Positions 16,995 to 25,761 of a stretch of 60,365 nt of DNA are shown here, piece by piece. The notes under the pieces are model-generated. The model was not told the DNA's origin, ran no database searches, and was given only the letters and a program-made list of their open reading frames with translations. Made by a program: the position numbers and the translations under genes. How positions within the stretch are numbered: position 1 is the stretch's first letter; each line of letters opens with the position of its first letter. Origin of the DNA: Streptomyces triticisoli. Its GTDB lineage: Bacteria > Actinomycetota > Actinomycetes > Streptomycetales > Streptomycetaceae. The stretch spans positions 1 to 60,365 of the forward strand of contig NZ_QFDQ01000072.1 in assembly GCF_003270085.1 (NCBI RefSeq), written 5' to 3'.

Positions 16995-17306
16995 GTGGTG
17001 GACACGACTTCTCTGACCCGGGCAGTGGATCACTTCGCCGACCGCCTCCGGGCGGCGCCGCAGAGCCGGTTGCAGCGGGCCGGCGCCGCCGAGGCACTGG
17101 CGCTGGCCAGGGAGTTCGCCCGGCGGGCCCAGCTCGCCGAGTGCCCCGGGGCCGAGCCGCGGGAGATGCCGGACGCGGGGATGTTCGCGGCCGCGGACCA
17201 GGTCACCGTCGCCGGACACGACCTGGCGCTCGTACTGAAAACCGAGGACGAGGTGTCGGAGGCCGTACGCCTGGTGCAGGAGGCGCAGCGGCGGGCGGGG
17301 GTCTGA
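16995..17306 (+). CDS. Small conserved-type hypothetical protein
   Basis: 103 aa, GTG start. Mostly helical and Ala/Arg/Glu-rich, with an RLQRAGAAEALALAREFARRAQ helix and a C-terminal strand-helix (DLALVLKTEDEVSEAVRLVQEAQ). There is no signal peptide or membrane helix. I do not recognise a family; codon use and a coherent globular composition support it being real. It ends just before a tandem repeat that separates it from the convergent gene. Confidence 0.6.
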   Translation: MVDTTSLTRAVDHFADRLRAAPQSRLQRAGAAEALALAREFARRAQLAECPGAEPREMPDAGMFAAADQVTVAGHDLALVLKTEDEVSEAVRLVQEAQRRAGV

Positions 17307-17311
17307 CCTCA

Positions 17312-17363
17312 GTCACAGGTCCCGGTCACAGGTCCCGGTCACAGGTCCCGGTCACGGAGCCCG
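17312..17363. repeat. 13-bp tandem repeat
   Basis: Three exact copies of GTCACAGGTCCCG and one degenerate copy fill the gap between two convergent genes. This is probably a slippage-type minisatellite; no terminator hairpin is visible instead. Confidence 0.85.
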
Positions 17364-17364
17364 G

Positions 17365-18162
17365 CTACAGAGAGGCGATGACGCGGTCCGCCAGGATGTA
17401 CACGTTCTCCTCGCCGCAGGCGAAAGTGAGCGTGTAGGCGCCGGAGACGCCCGAACCGCCCAGCAGGACCGGGGACTCGCCCGCGCGCAGGGCGGCGGCC
17501 AGGCGCTCGGCGGTCTCCTGGTGGCCCGGGGTCATGCACAGGGTCGTACCGTCGGCGAAGACGTAGACGTCGAGGGTGCCCAGCGGGCCCGGGCGGACGT
17601 CGGTCAGCCCCACGCGGGTCCGGGCCAGCTCCTCCAGCGTGACCGCCGTGCGCTCGTGGTCGCCCACGGCCGGGGAGGGGTGGGGCGTGAAGTCGGGGTG
17701 CGAGGGGTGCCGGCGGCGGGCGGCGGCCAGCTCCGGGGACTCGCCGGAGGCGGCCTGCTCGTCGGCCTCCACGCCGGTCTCGGTCACCGGCTCCAGATGG
17801 TCGAGACCCGAGAGGTCGACCTGCCGGGGCAGGAACAGCTCGCTGTCGGGCAGCCCGAGCAGGGAGGGCGCGTCGGCGGCGTCCCTGGCCTCCTGCGCGG
17901 CCCAGAACGCCCGTGCCTCGGCCAGCTCCCGCTCCCGCTCCTCGGCGAGCGCCTGGACCACGGCGGCACGTATCTGCTCCGCGTCCGTGTGGCCGCGGGC
18001 GGCGGGCAGCAGGGCGCGCGCGGTGGCGGCGTGGTTCTCCGCCAACTGCTTCTGCAGAGCCGTGACCTGGCGCCGCAGGGCGAAAAGGGTGCGCAGGACG
18101 GCGACGCCCACGGCGCCGGTGGCGGCCGTGGTGAGCAGCAGGGCGATCGGCATGGCGCTCAC
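17365..18162 (-). CDS. Hypothetical membrane-anchored coiled-coil protein
   Basis: 265 aa, family not recognised. One N-terminal membrane helix (about residues 4-24, LLLTTAATGAVGVAVLRTL) leads into a charged helix likely to form a coiled coil (RRQVTALQKQLAENHAATA, then LAEERERELAEARAFWAAQE). After an acidic linker comes a C-terminal globular domain of about 90 residues with LDVYVFADGTTLCMTPGHQE, which looks like a small alpha/beta fold. GTG 18162 has GGGAG 7 bp upstream; an ATG three codons later is possible. It is transcribed alone. Confidence 0.7.
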   Translation of the reverse strand: MSAMPIALLLTTAATGAVGVAVLRTLFALRRQVTALQKQLAENHAATARALLPAARGHTDAEQIRAAVVQALAEERERELAEARAFWAAQEARDAADAPSLLGLPDSELFLPRQVDLSGLDHLEPVTETGVEADEQAASGESPELAAARRRHPSHPDFTPHPSPAVGDHERTAVTLEELARTRVGLTDVRPGPLGTLDVYVFADGTTLCMTPGHQETAERLAAALRAGESPVLLGGSGVSGAYTLTFACGEENVYILADRVIASL

Positions 18163-18468
18163 TGACGTACTCCCGGGTTCAAGGTCGATCCCCGACTTCC
18201 TACATCAGCTTGAAGGGCGGACTATCCAGTTGTCAGTGCGTAACGTCACGAAACGGACGGGGAAGCCGCCTGTAGGTTTCCTGGGGAAACGCGCTGACCT
18301 GCGAAGATCCCTCTGCCGAGGGAGAAAGGTCACATCCTGAAGGAGATTGGATCACAGAACGGCCCGGATTCCAGGCGTTTCCTGGAATCCGGGCCGTTCG
18401 GTCACAGCGAGTGGTAAGGCGGACACCGACGGTCCTTCAAGCGGCCGTGTGTCCCGCCGTGCGGAGCG
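18163..18468. other. Spacer holding a terminator and an inverted repeat
   Basis: There is no gene. It contains the thiolase terminator (18357-18399) and a short palindrome GTTTCCTGGGGAAAC (18276-18290), perfect 6-bp arms with a 3-bp centre, about 115 bp upstream of the membrane-anchored protein's start. Confidence 0.45.
18357..18399. terminator. Terminator after thiolase gene
   Basis: Perfect 19-bp stem (GAACGGCCCGGATTCCAGG) with a 5-nt loop CGTTT, 70 bp beyond the minus-strand thiolase stop. Confidence 0.9.
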
Positions 18469-19689
18469 TCAGCTGAGGCGCTCGATGATCATCGCCATGC
18501 CCTGGCCGCCGCCGACGCACATCGTCTCCAGACCGAACTGCTTGTCGTGGAACTGCAGGGAGTTGATCAGCGTGCCGGTGATGCGCGCGCCGGTCATGCC
18601 GAAGGGGTGCCCGACGGCGATCGCGCCGCCGTTGACGTTCAGCTTCTCCAGCGGGATGCCCAGGTCGCGGTAGGAGGGGATCACCTGGGCGGCGAAGGCC
18701 TCGTTGATCTCGACCAGGTCGATGTCGTCGATGGTCAGCCCGGCCCGCCGCAGGGCCTGCTTGCTGGCCTCGACCGGGCCGAGACCCATGATCTCCGGGG
18801 ACAGGCCGGAGACGCCGGTGGAGACGATCCGGGCGAGCGGGGTCAGGCCCAGCTCCCGGGCCTTGGTGTCGGACATGATGACGAGCGCGGCGGCGCCGTC
18901 GTTGAGCGGGCAGCAGTTGCCGGCGGTGACCAGCCCGTCGGGGCGGAAGACCGGCTTGAGACCGGCCACGCCCTCCAAGGTCACGCCCGGGCGCGGCCCG
19001 TCGTCCTTGCTGATGACGGTCCCGTCGGGCAGCGTCACCGGGGTGATCTCCCGCTCCCAGAAGCCGTTCTTGATGGCCTCCTCGGCGAGGTTCTGCGAGC
19101 GGACGCCGAACTCGTCCATCTCCTGGCGGGTGACGCCCTTCCATCGGGCGAGGTTCTCCGCGGTCTGGCCCATCGCGATGTAGGCGTCGGGGATCAGGCC
19201 GTCCTCGCGCGGGTCGTGCCAGGTGGTGCCCTCCTGCTCGGCCCTGGCCGCGGTGCGGGCCTCCGCCTCGGCGAACAGCGGGTTGTGCGTGTCCGGCAGG
19301 CTGTCGGAGTTGCCCTTGGTGAACCGGGAGACCATCTCCACACCGGCCGAGACGAACACGTCGCCCTCGCCGGCCTTGATGGCGTGCAGGGCCATGCGGG
19401 AGGTCTGGAGGGAGGAGGAGCAGTAGCGGGTGATCGTGCAGCCGGGCAGGTGGTCCATGCCCATCTGTACGGCGACGATCCGGCCGAGGTTGTTGCCCTG
19501 CTCGCCGCCGGGCAGGCCGCAGCCGAGCATCAGGTCGTCGATGTCCTTCGGGTCCAGCTCGGGGACCTTCGCGAGAGCGGCCTGGACGATCGTGGCGGTG
19601 AGGTCGTCGGGGCGCAGGTCCTTGAGGGAGCCCTTGAAAGCGCGGCCGATGGGGGAGCGGGCGGTCGAGACGATGACGGCTTCGGGCAT
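18469..19689 (-). CDS. Acetyl-CoA acetyltransferase (thiolase)
   Basis: 406 aa thiolase. It catalyses reversible condensation of two acetyl-CoA or thiolytic cleavage of 3-oxoacyl-CoA. The acylated cysteine is in [17 protein letters not shown] (near residue 90). The C-terminal base pair is seen as [16 protein letters not shown] (His) and [12 protein letters not shown] (Cys). The ATG at 19689 is preferred over the adjacent GTG 19692 because GGAG lies 5 bp before it. It has its own terminator and no fatty-acid genes next to it. The palindrome AAGCGCTT (19847-19854) in the upstream spacer could be an operator. Degradative versus biosynthetic use is not decided by sequence. Confidence 0.9.
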   Translation of the reverse strand: MPEAVIVSTARSPIGRAFKGSLKDLRPDDLTATIVQAALAKVPELDPKDIDDLMLGCGLPGGEQGNNLGRIVAVQMGMDHLPGCTITRYCSSSLQTSRMALHAIKAGEGDVFVSAGVEMVSRFTKGNSDSLPDTHNPLFAEAEARTAARAEQEGTTWHDPREDGLIPDAYIAMGQTAENLARWKGVTRQEMDEFGVRSQNLAEEAIKNGFWEREITPVTLPDGTVISKDDGPRPGVTLEGVAGLKPVFRPDGLVTAGNCCPLNDGAAALVIMSDTKARELGLTPLARIVSTGVSGLSPEIMGLGPVEASKQALRRAGLTIDDIDLVEINEAFAAQVIPSYRDLGIPLEKLNVNGGAIAVGHPFGMTGARITGTLINSLQFHDKQFGLETMCVGGGQGMAMIIERLS

Positions 19690-19911
19690 CACGGCTCCAT
19701 ATCAGTGGGGCGGCGCGTAGCGCCTCGTTGGGGGGTGGTGGCCGGGTGACGGGTGGGCGTATGGACGAGGGGCGACTGCTTGGAAATTACCCGTCCGTAT
19801 GGTGAAGGTCACGGGAAGTGCGGTGTGACTCTGACCGCAGTTTTCTAAGCGCTTGCTTTTCTTGTTCCCCCGCCCTTGTTCAGTCCTCGCCCCCGGACCT
19901 CAAAAGCGGCG

Positions 19912-20754
19912 TCATTCCACGAACAACCCCCGCGCCGCCGCCTTCCCGTCGAACTCCTCCAGCCGTGCCTGAGCATCGGGCAGGTCGTCGCACATGGCCT
20001 CCAGGAGCACCCGGCCCAGCAGCATCGGCGCGCACGCGGTGTCGAAGGCGAGCCCGGTGCCGACCGCCGCGGGCAGCAGCAGGTCGGAGTACTTGGCGAC
20101 CGGTGCGAAGGCCGAGTCCGCGACCGTGACGACGGTCAGCCCCGCGTCCTTGGCGTAGGCGAGGGTGTCCACGACCTCGCGCGGATGGCGCGGCAGCGCG
20201 AAGCACAGCAGCGCCGAGGCGCCGGCCCGTACGGCCCCGTCGATACGGTCCTGGATCATCGTGCCGCCCTCGTCGAGCAGCCGTACGTCGGGGTGGACCT
20301 TGCCCGCGAAGTACGCGAAGCCGTAGGCCTGGGCGGCCGCGGCCCGCAGGCCCAGGACGGGCAGCGGGCGGGAAGCGGCGAGGACACGGCCCGCCTGATG
20401 CACCGGCCGCGGATCGGCCAGCGCCTCCGCCAGGTGCCGCAGGTTCTCGATCTCGGCCTCGACCGCCTGCTGGTACTCGTTGTACGGGGCCGGCCGGTCC
20501 ACGGGTTCGGCGGGCGCGACCTCGCGCAGATGACGGCGCAGCGCCGGGTAGCCGTCGAAGCCGAGCGCGACCGCGAAGCGGGTCACCGACGGCTGGCTGA
20601 CCCCGGCCAGCTCGGCCAGTTCGACACTGGACAGGAACGGCACGTCGGCGGCCCGCCGCACCATGCTGTGCGCGATGCGCCGCTGGGTCGGCGTGAGCCG
20701 GTGTCCCTCGAAGAGCGCCTGCAGCCGTGCGGCAGGGCTGTCGGTCCCGCTCAT
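19912..20754 (-). CDS. MurR/RpiR family transcriptional regulator
   Basis: 280 aa. The N-terminal helix-turn-helix (about residues 35-85) carries LAELAGVSQPSVTRFAVALGFDGYPALRRHL, a close RpiR pattern. The C-terminal SIS sugar-isomerase domain (about 120-250) shows RPLPVLGLRAAAAQAYGFAYFAGKV and ALLCFALPRHPREVVDTLAYA, so it should sense a sugar phosphate. A perfect palindrome (20834-20851) upstream may be its own operator. No sugar-metabolism gene adjoins, so its targets are unknown. Confidence 0.88.
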   Translation of the reverse strand: MSGTDSPAARLQALFEGHRLTPTQRRIAHSMVRRAADVPFLSSVELAELAGVSQPSVTRFAVALGFDGYPALRRHLREVAPAEPVDRPAPYNEYQQAVEAEIENLRHLAEALADPRPVHQAGRVLAASRPLPVLGLRAAAAQAYGFAYFAGKVHPDVRLLDEGGTMIQDRIDGAVRAGASALLCFALPRHPREVVDTLAYAKDAGLTVVTVADSAFAPVAKYSDLLLPAAVGTGLAFDTACAPMLLGRVLLEAMCDDLPDAQARLEEFDGKAAARGLFVE

Positions 20755-20833
20755 GGCCTGCTTCCCCTCCAGAAGTAGTCGACGCCCCGGGAGGCTACCT
20801 TCCCGACCAGTTCCTATTCAGACACCAAGAACT

Positions 20834-20851
20834 CTGCATGAGGTCATGCAG
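20834..20851. promoter_or_regulatory. Perfect palindrome upstream of the RpiR gene
   Basis: CTGCATGAGGTCATGCAG has perfect 8-bp arms around GG, 80 bp before the regulator start and 127 bp before the divergent gene. This is a candidate autoregulatory operator. Confidence 0.5.
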
Positions 20852-20977
20852 CCACGGCAAGGGACCGGCCACGCCTCACCGAACGGTCACCCGGCGACGC
20901 CGACGGCGGCCTGTCCCCGTCGAACAGGGGGGCTACCCCCAGTGCGGCGGACCCCCCGGCTGCCTAGCCTGGTCCGC

Positions 20978-21415
20978 ATGACCGGAATGGACGCGCGGGA
21001 CGCCGATCTGAAGAAGGAACTCAACGCCTCCCTGCAGGCCCGCAGGGAGCTGGGCGAGGAGTACGAGTCGGCGCTGGTCGACTCGTTCCTGGAGAAGGTC
21101 GACCAGCGCATCGACGGCGCCGTCGAACGCCGGGTGCGTCGGCAGCTCGCCGAGCAGCAGATGACGTCGGCCCGGGACTCCCGCTCGCCGAAGGCCACCG
21201 ACTCCTGGGGCGAGCGCTTCGGCTTCGGCATCGTCTCCCTGGTCCTGGCCGTCCCGCTGTCCGCGATCGGCGGCGGCATCAGCAAACTGCCCGGCCTCAT
21301 CGTCGTCTGGCTCGGCATCGTCGGGGTCAACGCCGTTCAGGCCGCCCGCACCAACCCCGGTCTGTTCACGGGCCGTCGCCGGGGCTCCGCCAAGGACGAC
21401 GCCTGGGAGGACTGA
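20978..21415 (+). CDS. Hypothetical integral membrane protein
   Basis: 145 aa. The N-terminal half is a charged helix (DLKKELNASLQARRELGEEY) ending in a VDQRIDGAVERRVRRQLAEQ amphipathic stretch. Two hydrophobic helices follow at about 82-125 (IVSLVLAVPLSAIGGGISKL, PGLIVVWLGIVGVNAVQAA), then a short basic tail. The layout resembles small Streptomyces membrane proteins of unknown function. ATG 20978 is chosen because the upstream frame is Pro/Arg-rich noise. It is divergent from the RpiR gene. Confidence 0.75.
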   Translation: MTGMDARDADLKKELNASLQARRELGEEYESALVDSFLEKVDQRIDGAVERRVRRQLAEQQMTSARDSRSPKATDSWGERFGFGIVSLVLAVPLSAIGGGISKLPGLIVVWLGIVGVNAVQAARTNPGLFTGRRRGSAKDDAWED

Positions 21416-21534
21416 GCGGCAGCTATGTGCGGGGACCGCCGTACCCCGCTGTGTCCGTCACCTCGTACCACTGCCACGAGGTGACGGACACTGCGGCGGG
21501 GGAACGGCGGCGGGGGAACGGCGGCGCCCCCGGG

Positions 21535-22920
21535 TCACTGCTCCGTGCGCGCCATGTAGGCCAGCAGGTCCTGGCGGGTCACGACCCCCGTCGGCTTGCC
21601 CTCGACCAGCACGATCGCCGCGTCCGCACCGCCCAGGAGCGCCATCAGATCGGCGACCGGCTCACCGGAACCCACCTGGGGCAGCGGGGGCGACATGTGC
21701 TTCTCCAGCGGGTCGGTGAGCGAGGCACGCTGGGCGAACAGCGCGTCGAGCAGGTCCCGCTCGACGATGGATCCGACCACCTCGGCCGCCATGACGTCGG
21801 GGTGTCCCGCGCCCGGCTTGACGACCGGCATCTGGGAGACGCCGTACTCCCGCAGCACCTCGATGGCCTGGCCGACCGTCTCCTCCGGGTGCATGTGGAC
21901 CAGCTGGGGGATGGCGCCTTCCTTGTGCTTCAGCACGTCCCCGACGCGGGCGTTCGGCCCCGTCTCCTCCAGGAACCCGTAGGACGCCAGCCACTCGTCG
22001 TTGAAGATCTTCGACAGGTACCCGCGCCCGCTGTCCGGCAGCAGTACCACCACGACGTCGTCCGGGCCGAGCCGCTCGGCGACCCGGAGGGCGGCGACGA
22101 CCGCCATGCCGCAGGAGCCGCCGACCAGGAGACCCTCCTCCTTGGCCAGGCGGCGGGTCATCTGGAAGGAGTCCTTGTCGGACACGGCGACGATCTCGTC
22201 GGCCACGGTCCGGTCGTAGGCGGTCGGCCAGAAGTCCTCGCCGACGCCCTCGACGAGGTACGGCCGGCCGGAGCCGCCGGAGTACACCGAGCCCTCGGGG
22301 TCGGCGCCGATCACCTTGACCCTGCCGTCGCTGGCCTCCTTCAGGTAGCGGCCGGTGCCGGAGATGGTGCCGCCGGTGCCGACGCCGGCCACGAAGTGGG
22401 TGATCTTCCCCTCGGTCTGCTCCCACAGCTCGGGACCGGTGGAGTGGTAGTGCGACAGCGGGTTGTTCGGGTTCGAGTACTGGTCGGGCTTCCAGGCGCC
22501 CGGCGTCTCCTGCACCAGCCGGTCGGAGACGTTGTAGTACGAGTCCGGGTGCTCGGGCTCGACGGCCGTCGGGCACACGACCACTTCCGCGCCGTACGCG
22601 CGCAGCACGCTGATCTTGTCGGTGGAGACCTTGTCCGGGCACACGAAGATGCACTTGTAGCCCTTCTGCTGGGCCACGATGGCGAGTCCCACACCGGTGT
22701 TCCCGCTGGTGGGCTCGACGATCGTCCCGCCGGGCTCGAGCTCCCCGCTCCGCTCGGCCGCCTCGATCATCCGCAGGGCGATGCGGTCCTTCACGGACCC
22801 GCCCGGGTTGAAGTACTCGACCTTGGCCAGGACGGTCGCCTTGATCCCCTTGGTGACGCTGTTGAGCCGCACCAGCGGGGTGTTGCCGACGAGGCTGATC
22901 ATCGAGTCGTGGAATTGCAC
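21535..22920 (-). CDS. cbs: Cystathionine beta-synthase
   Basis: 461 aa PLP enzyme of fold type II. It joins homocysteine and serine to cystathionine, the first step of reverse transsulfuration. The catalytic lysine is in NPGGSVKDR (near residue 41). The substrate loop PTSGNTG (near 70) and the PLP phosphate loop GVGTGGTISGTG (near 180) are present. Two C-terminal CBS domains (about 335-460) end with GKPTGVVTRQDLLAYM, which separates it from plain cysteine synthases. The GTG start at 22920 is chosen because GGAG precedes it and the conserved QFHDSMISLVGNTPLV follows; the frame is open further upstream. It is a single gene, divergent from a GDSL hydrolase gene. Confidence 0.9.
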   Translation of the reverse strand: MQFHDSMISLVGNTPLVRLNSVTKGIKATVLAKVEYFNPGGSVKDRIALRMIEAAERSGELEPGGTIVEPTSGNTGVGLAIVAQQKGYKCIFVCPDKVSTDKISVLRAYGAEVVVCPTAVEPEHPDSYYNVSDRLVQETPGAWKPDQYSNPNNPLSHYHSTGPELWEQTEGKITHFVAGVGTGGTISGTGRYLKEASDGRVKVIGADPEGSVYSGGSGRPYLVEGVGEDFWPTAYDRTVADEIVAVSDKDSFQMTRRLAKEEGLLVGGSCGMAVVAALRVAERLGPDDVVVVLLPDSGRGYLSKIFNDEWLASYGFLEETGPNARVGDVLKHKEGAIPQLVHMHPEETVGQAIEVLREYGVSQMPVVKPGAGHPDVMAAEVVGSIVERDLLDALFAQRASLTDPLEKHMSPPLPQVGSGEPVADLMALLGGADAAIVLVEGKPTGVVTRQDLLAYMARTEQ

Positions 22921-23081
22921 CGTTGTCTCCGGTTGCTGCAAAAGGTGTGGTCGTAGTGGTTCCGCCAGCGTAGGCCAGGGGAGCGGTGCCGGGGACGGAC
23001 GTTCACTCCCTGTCGAGATTGGACCACCCTCCGTACGGGGCAAGGAGTGGGTGTACGGCTATGCGGGAGGTGGCGGCGGGC

Positions 23082-24128
23082 ATGACGAGCATGTCGAGGG
23101 CGAGAGTGGCCCGGCGGATCGCGGCCGGTGCCGCGTACGGGGGCGGCGGGCTCGGCCTGGTCGGCGCGGCCGCCGTCGGTCTGCTGCTGGCCGAGGTGCA
23201 GATGGCCAAGCGACACGTGGGCAACGGCACGGACAGTCACGTGCCGTTCGCGGACGGCCTGTACGGCCAGGTGTACGACATCCCCGGCGAGCCGCCGCTG
23301 AGACTGGTCATGCTCGGTGACTCCACGGCCGCGGGCCAGGGCGTCCACCGGGTCGGGCAGACTCCGAGCGCGCTGCTGGCGTCGGGGCTCGCGGCGGTGG
23401 CGGAGCGTCCGGTGCGGCTGCGGAACGTCGCCGTGCCCGGTGCGCAGTCCGACGACCTGGACCGGCAGGTGGCGCTGGTGCTGGCCGATCCGACGCAGGT
23501 CCCGGACATCTGCGTGATCATGGTCGGCGCGAACGACGTGACCCACCGGATGCCGCCGACCCGCTCGGTGCGGTACCTGTCGGCGGCGGTACGGCGGCTG
23601 CGTACGGCGGGGGCGGAGGTCGTCGTGGGCACCTGTCCCGACCTGGGCACGATCGAGCCGGTCCAGCAGCCGCTGCGGTGGCTGGCCCGGCGGGCCTCAC
23701 GGCAGCTGGCGGCGGCGCAGACGATCGGGGTGGTGGAGCAGGGGGGTCGGACCGTGTCGCTGGGCGACCTGCTGGGCCCGGAGTTCGAGGCGAACCCGCG
23801 GGAGCTGTTCGGGCCGGACAACTACCACCCTTCCGCCGAGGGGTACGCCACGGCGGCGATGGCGGTGCTGCCGACGGTGTGCGCGGCGCTGGGGCTGTGG
23901 CCGGCGGAGGAGGAACGTCCGGACGCGTCGCGGCGCGAGGGCTTCCTGCCGGTGGCCCGTGCGGCGGCGGAGGCGGCGGCGGAGGCGGGTACGGAGGTCA
24001 CGGCCGCCATGCCCACCGGGCCACGGGGGCCGTGGGTACTGCTCAAGCGGCGCCGGCGGAGGAGGGTGCCGGAGCCTCAGCCCGTCCCTTCCAGACTGTC
24101 CGGGGAGCCCTCCTGCTCGGAGAGCTAG
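23082..24128 (+). CDS. SGNH/GDSL-family lipase or esterase
   Basis: 348 aa. A basic N-terminus and a hydrophobic helix (about residues 15-38) suggest a membrane anchor or signal peptide. The catalytic domain follows with the nucleophile motif VMLGDSTAAGQG, the oxyanion Asn in MVGANDVTHR and the Asp/His pair in FGPDNYHPSAEGYATAA. The C-terminal 80 residues are Ala/Pro/Arg-rich and low in complexity. The physiological ester substrate is unknown. ATG 23082 is picked because GGGAGG lies 11 bp upstream; ATG 23061 and 23091 are alternatives. It is divergent from cbs, with about 160 bp between. Confidence 0.85.
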   Translation: MTSMSRARVARRIAAGAAYGGGGLGLVGAAAVGLLLAEVQMAKRHVGNGTDSHVPFADGLYGQVYDIPGEPPLRLVMLGDSTAAGQGVHRVGQTPSALLASGLAAVAERPVRLRNVAVPGAQSDDLDRQVALVLADPTQVPDICVIMVGANDVTHRMPPTRSVRYLSAAVRRLRTAGAEVVVGTCPDLGTIEPVQQPLRWLARRASRQLAAAQTIGVVEQGGRTVSLGDLLGPEFEANPRELFGPDNYHPSAEGYATAAMAVLPTVCAALGLWPAEEERPDASRREGFLPVARAAAEAAAEAGTEVTAAMPTGPRGPWVLLKRRRRRRVPEPQPVPSRLSGEPSCSES

Positions 24129-24226
24129 GGGCGGATCCCCTTGTGGGGCGCTCTCAGATTCGTCTCACGAACGCCCGCTACCCTGCCCGCACTGACGGGT
24201 GTGCCGGGACGACGAGGAGGCAGCGC

Positions 24227-24829
24227 GTGGCACGCGGAGGTCGAGCGGGTCGTGGAGGCCAGGGCCTGGCCCGGGTGGCCGTCGTGGTACGGGCCGGGGC
24301 GGCGCCGCTGTGGTGGCTCGGGGTGTTCGCGGCGGGCATCGGAGTGCTGGTGCCGGGGCTGACCGGGCGCCGGATCGGCGTTCTGGCGGGGGCCGCGCTG
24401 TTTCTGGTGACGGTGGCCGTCGCGGCCTGCGTACGGCGCCGGCGGTATCAGGCGCTCGCTCACGGAGCGTCCCGCGCGGGACGGCAGGACGTGCTCCAGG
24501 ACCGGGCGGTCAGTGTCCGGGTCTGGCGCCGGGGGCACCGCTGGTGGCTGCTCCTGGCGTTCGTGGCCGCGCTGGGCAGCTCCTTCGCCCTGCCGGCGGC
24601 CGGCGGCATGCTGCTGGCCGGTGCCGGCGCGGGGCTGTGGCTGAAGGCCGCCTGGATCGGCCGGCTGGAGCAGTCCGGGGACGCCCTGCTGTGGGTGCGC
24701 GTCGACTGGCTCGGCAAGCGCGGCGGACGCCCCGCGGGCAAGGCGGTCCGCGCCTACCGCACCACGGGCCTCGCGGCGGGCGACGCGGCCCCGGGCGGGG
24801 CACGCCGCCGCACCGCGGCGCTCGTGTGA
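24227..24829 (+). CDS. Hypothetical membrane protein
   Basis: 200 aa, family not recognised. It has four likely membrane helices: two near residues 20-65 (APLWWLGVFAAGIGVLVPGL, IGVLAGAALFLVTVAVAACV) and two near 108-145. They are joined by a basic loop (RRRRYQALAHGASRAGRQD), and the C-terminus is basic. The GTG start at 24227 is well supported by GAGGAGG six bases upstream, despite a frame open much further. It follows the GDSL gene by about 100 bp on the same strand and may be co-transcribed. Confidence 0.65.
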   Translation: MARGGRAGRGGQGLARVAVVVRAGAAPLWWLGVFAAGIGVLVPGLTGRRIGVLAGAALFLVTVAVAACVRRRRYQALAHGASRAGRQDVLQDRAVSVRVWRRGHRWWLLLAFVAALGSSFALPAAGGMLLAGAGAGLWLKAAWIGRLEQSGDALLWVRVDWLGKRGGRPAGKAVRAYRTTGLAAGDAAPGGARRRTAALV

Positions 24830-24850
24830 CGTCCCGGCGGGGACGGCGGT

Positions 24851-25225
24851 TCAGACCTCCAGGTCCTCCTCGATCCTCTTCAGCTGGTGGCGGGCCATCG
24901 CCAGGTTGGCCCGCTTGGCGTCGAGGACGAGGTAGAGGAACAGGCCGTTGCCGCCGCGCCCGCTGATCAGGCGGATCAGGTGGTACTGGTCGGACAGGGT
25001 GATCAGGATGTCCTCGATCTGCCCCTTGAGGCCGAGGTGTTCCATGGTGCGCATCTTGGCCCGGATGACGTCGGTGTTGCCTGCGGCGGCGACGTTCAGG
25101 TCGAAGCTCTTGCTGCCGCCCATCGTGCCCAGTGCCATGCCGCTGGTGTAGTCGACGAGCGCGACGCCGGTCGCACCCTCGATGGAGGCGAGCGCTTCTT
25201 TCAGGCAGGTCTCGGTGTTGGCCAT
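24851..25225 (-). CDS. Roadblock/LC7 domain protein (LC7-1)
   Basis: 124 aa, a single roadblock/LC7 domain like MglB and the CvnB proteins of Streptomyces conservons, which act on small Ras-like GTPases. The pattern ATGVALVDYTSGMALGTMGG, then DILITLSDQYHLIRLI and LFLYLVLDAKRANLAMAR, is clear. ATG 25225 follows AAGGAGAG. It is the last gene of a four-gene operon and is 19 bp from the previous gene. The usual conservon partners (sensor kinase, DUF742 protein, GTPase) are absent. Confidence 0.9.
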   Translation of the reverse strand: MANTETCLKEALASIEGATGVALVDYTSGMALGTMGGSKSFDLNVAAAGNTDVIRAKMRTMEHLGLKGQIEDILITLSDQYHLIRLISGRGGNGLFLYLVLDAKRANLAMARHQLKRIEEDLEV

Positions 25226-25244
25226 GACGGCTCTCCTTGTTCTC

Positions 25245-25748
25245 TCAACTTTCGGTGGTGGTACGCGCGTTGGTGGCAGTGCTGCGTGGTGCGCGCGTGG
25301 TTCTGGTCCGTGCGGTGCCGGTCCTGGTGGCCGGTTTCTCGGACTTCGCGGGCGCCTTGCCGGGGGGCTTGGCCGCCGCTTCGGCGTCGACCAGTTCCCC
25401 GATGCGGGCTCCCGCCCTGCGGCCCTCCAGGTGGAGGCGGCCGACGTTGACGCGGTCCTGGGCGAGCAGGGTCAGCACCGCGGTGCTGCCCGCCGCGTAG
25501 GTCGCGACATAGCCGTGGACGCCCCGCACGAGCAGTTCGCGCAGATCGCCCTGGCCGGTGGCGTCCGCCATGCGTACGGCGACGCCGAGCGCGGCCGCGG
25601 TGAGTGCCGCCACGCTCTCCGGCTCCACGCCCGGGGTGTCGTGGGCCAGGACGAGGCCGTCGACACTCGCGGCGAGGGCGCCGGTGAGCTGGGGAACGCG
25701 GGCTCTCAACCGGCGTAGTTCGTCCAGGATTTCCGGCTCGGCCGCCAT
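25245..25748 (-). CDS. Roadblock/LC7 domain protein (LC7-2) with basic tail
   Basis: 167 aa. The N-terminal 120 residues form a roadblock/LC7 fold (VPQLTGALAASVDGLVLAHD, then ALTAAALGVAVRMADATGQG and VLTLLAQDRVNVGRLHLEG). The tail of about 45 residues is rich in Lys, Arg, Thr and Ala (PPGKAPAKSEKPATRTGT) and probably disordered; it could bind nucleic acid or membrane. ATG 25748 has AGGAG upstream, whereas the longer frame to 25781 overlaps the previous gene. Codon use and neighbours agree with the operon. Confidence 0.82.
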   Translation of the reverse strand: MAAEPEILDELRRLRARVPQLTGALAASVDGLVLAHDTPGVEPESVAALTAAALGVAVRMADATGQGDLRELLVRGVHGYVATYAAGSTAVLTLLAQDRVNVGRLHLEGRRAGARIGELVDAEAAAKPPGKAPAKSEKPATRTGTARTRTTRAPRSTATNARTTTES

Positions 25749-25761
25749 CCGGTGTCTCCTC

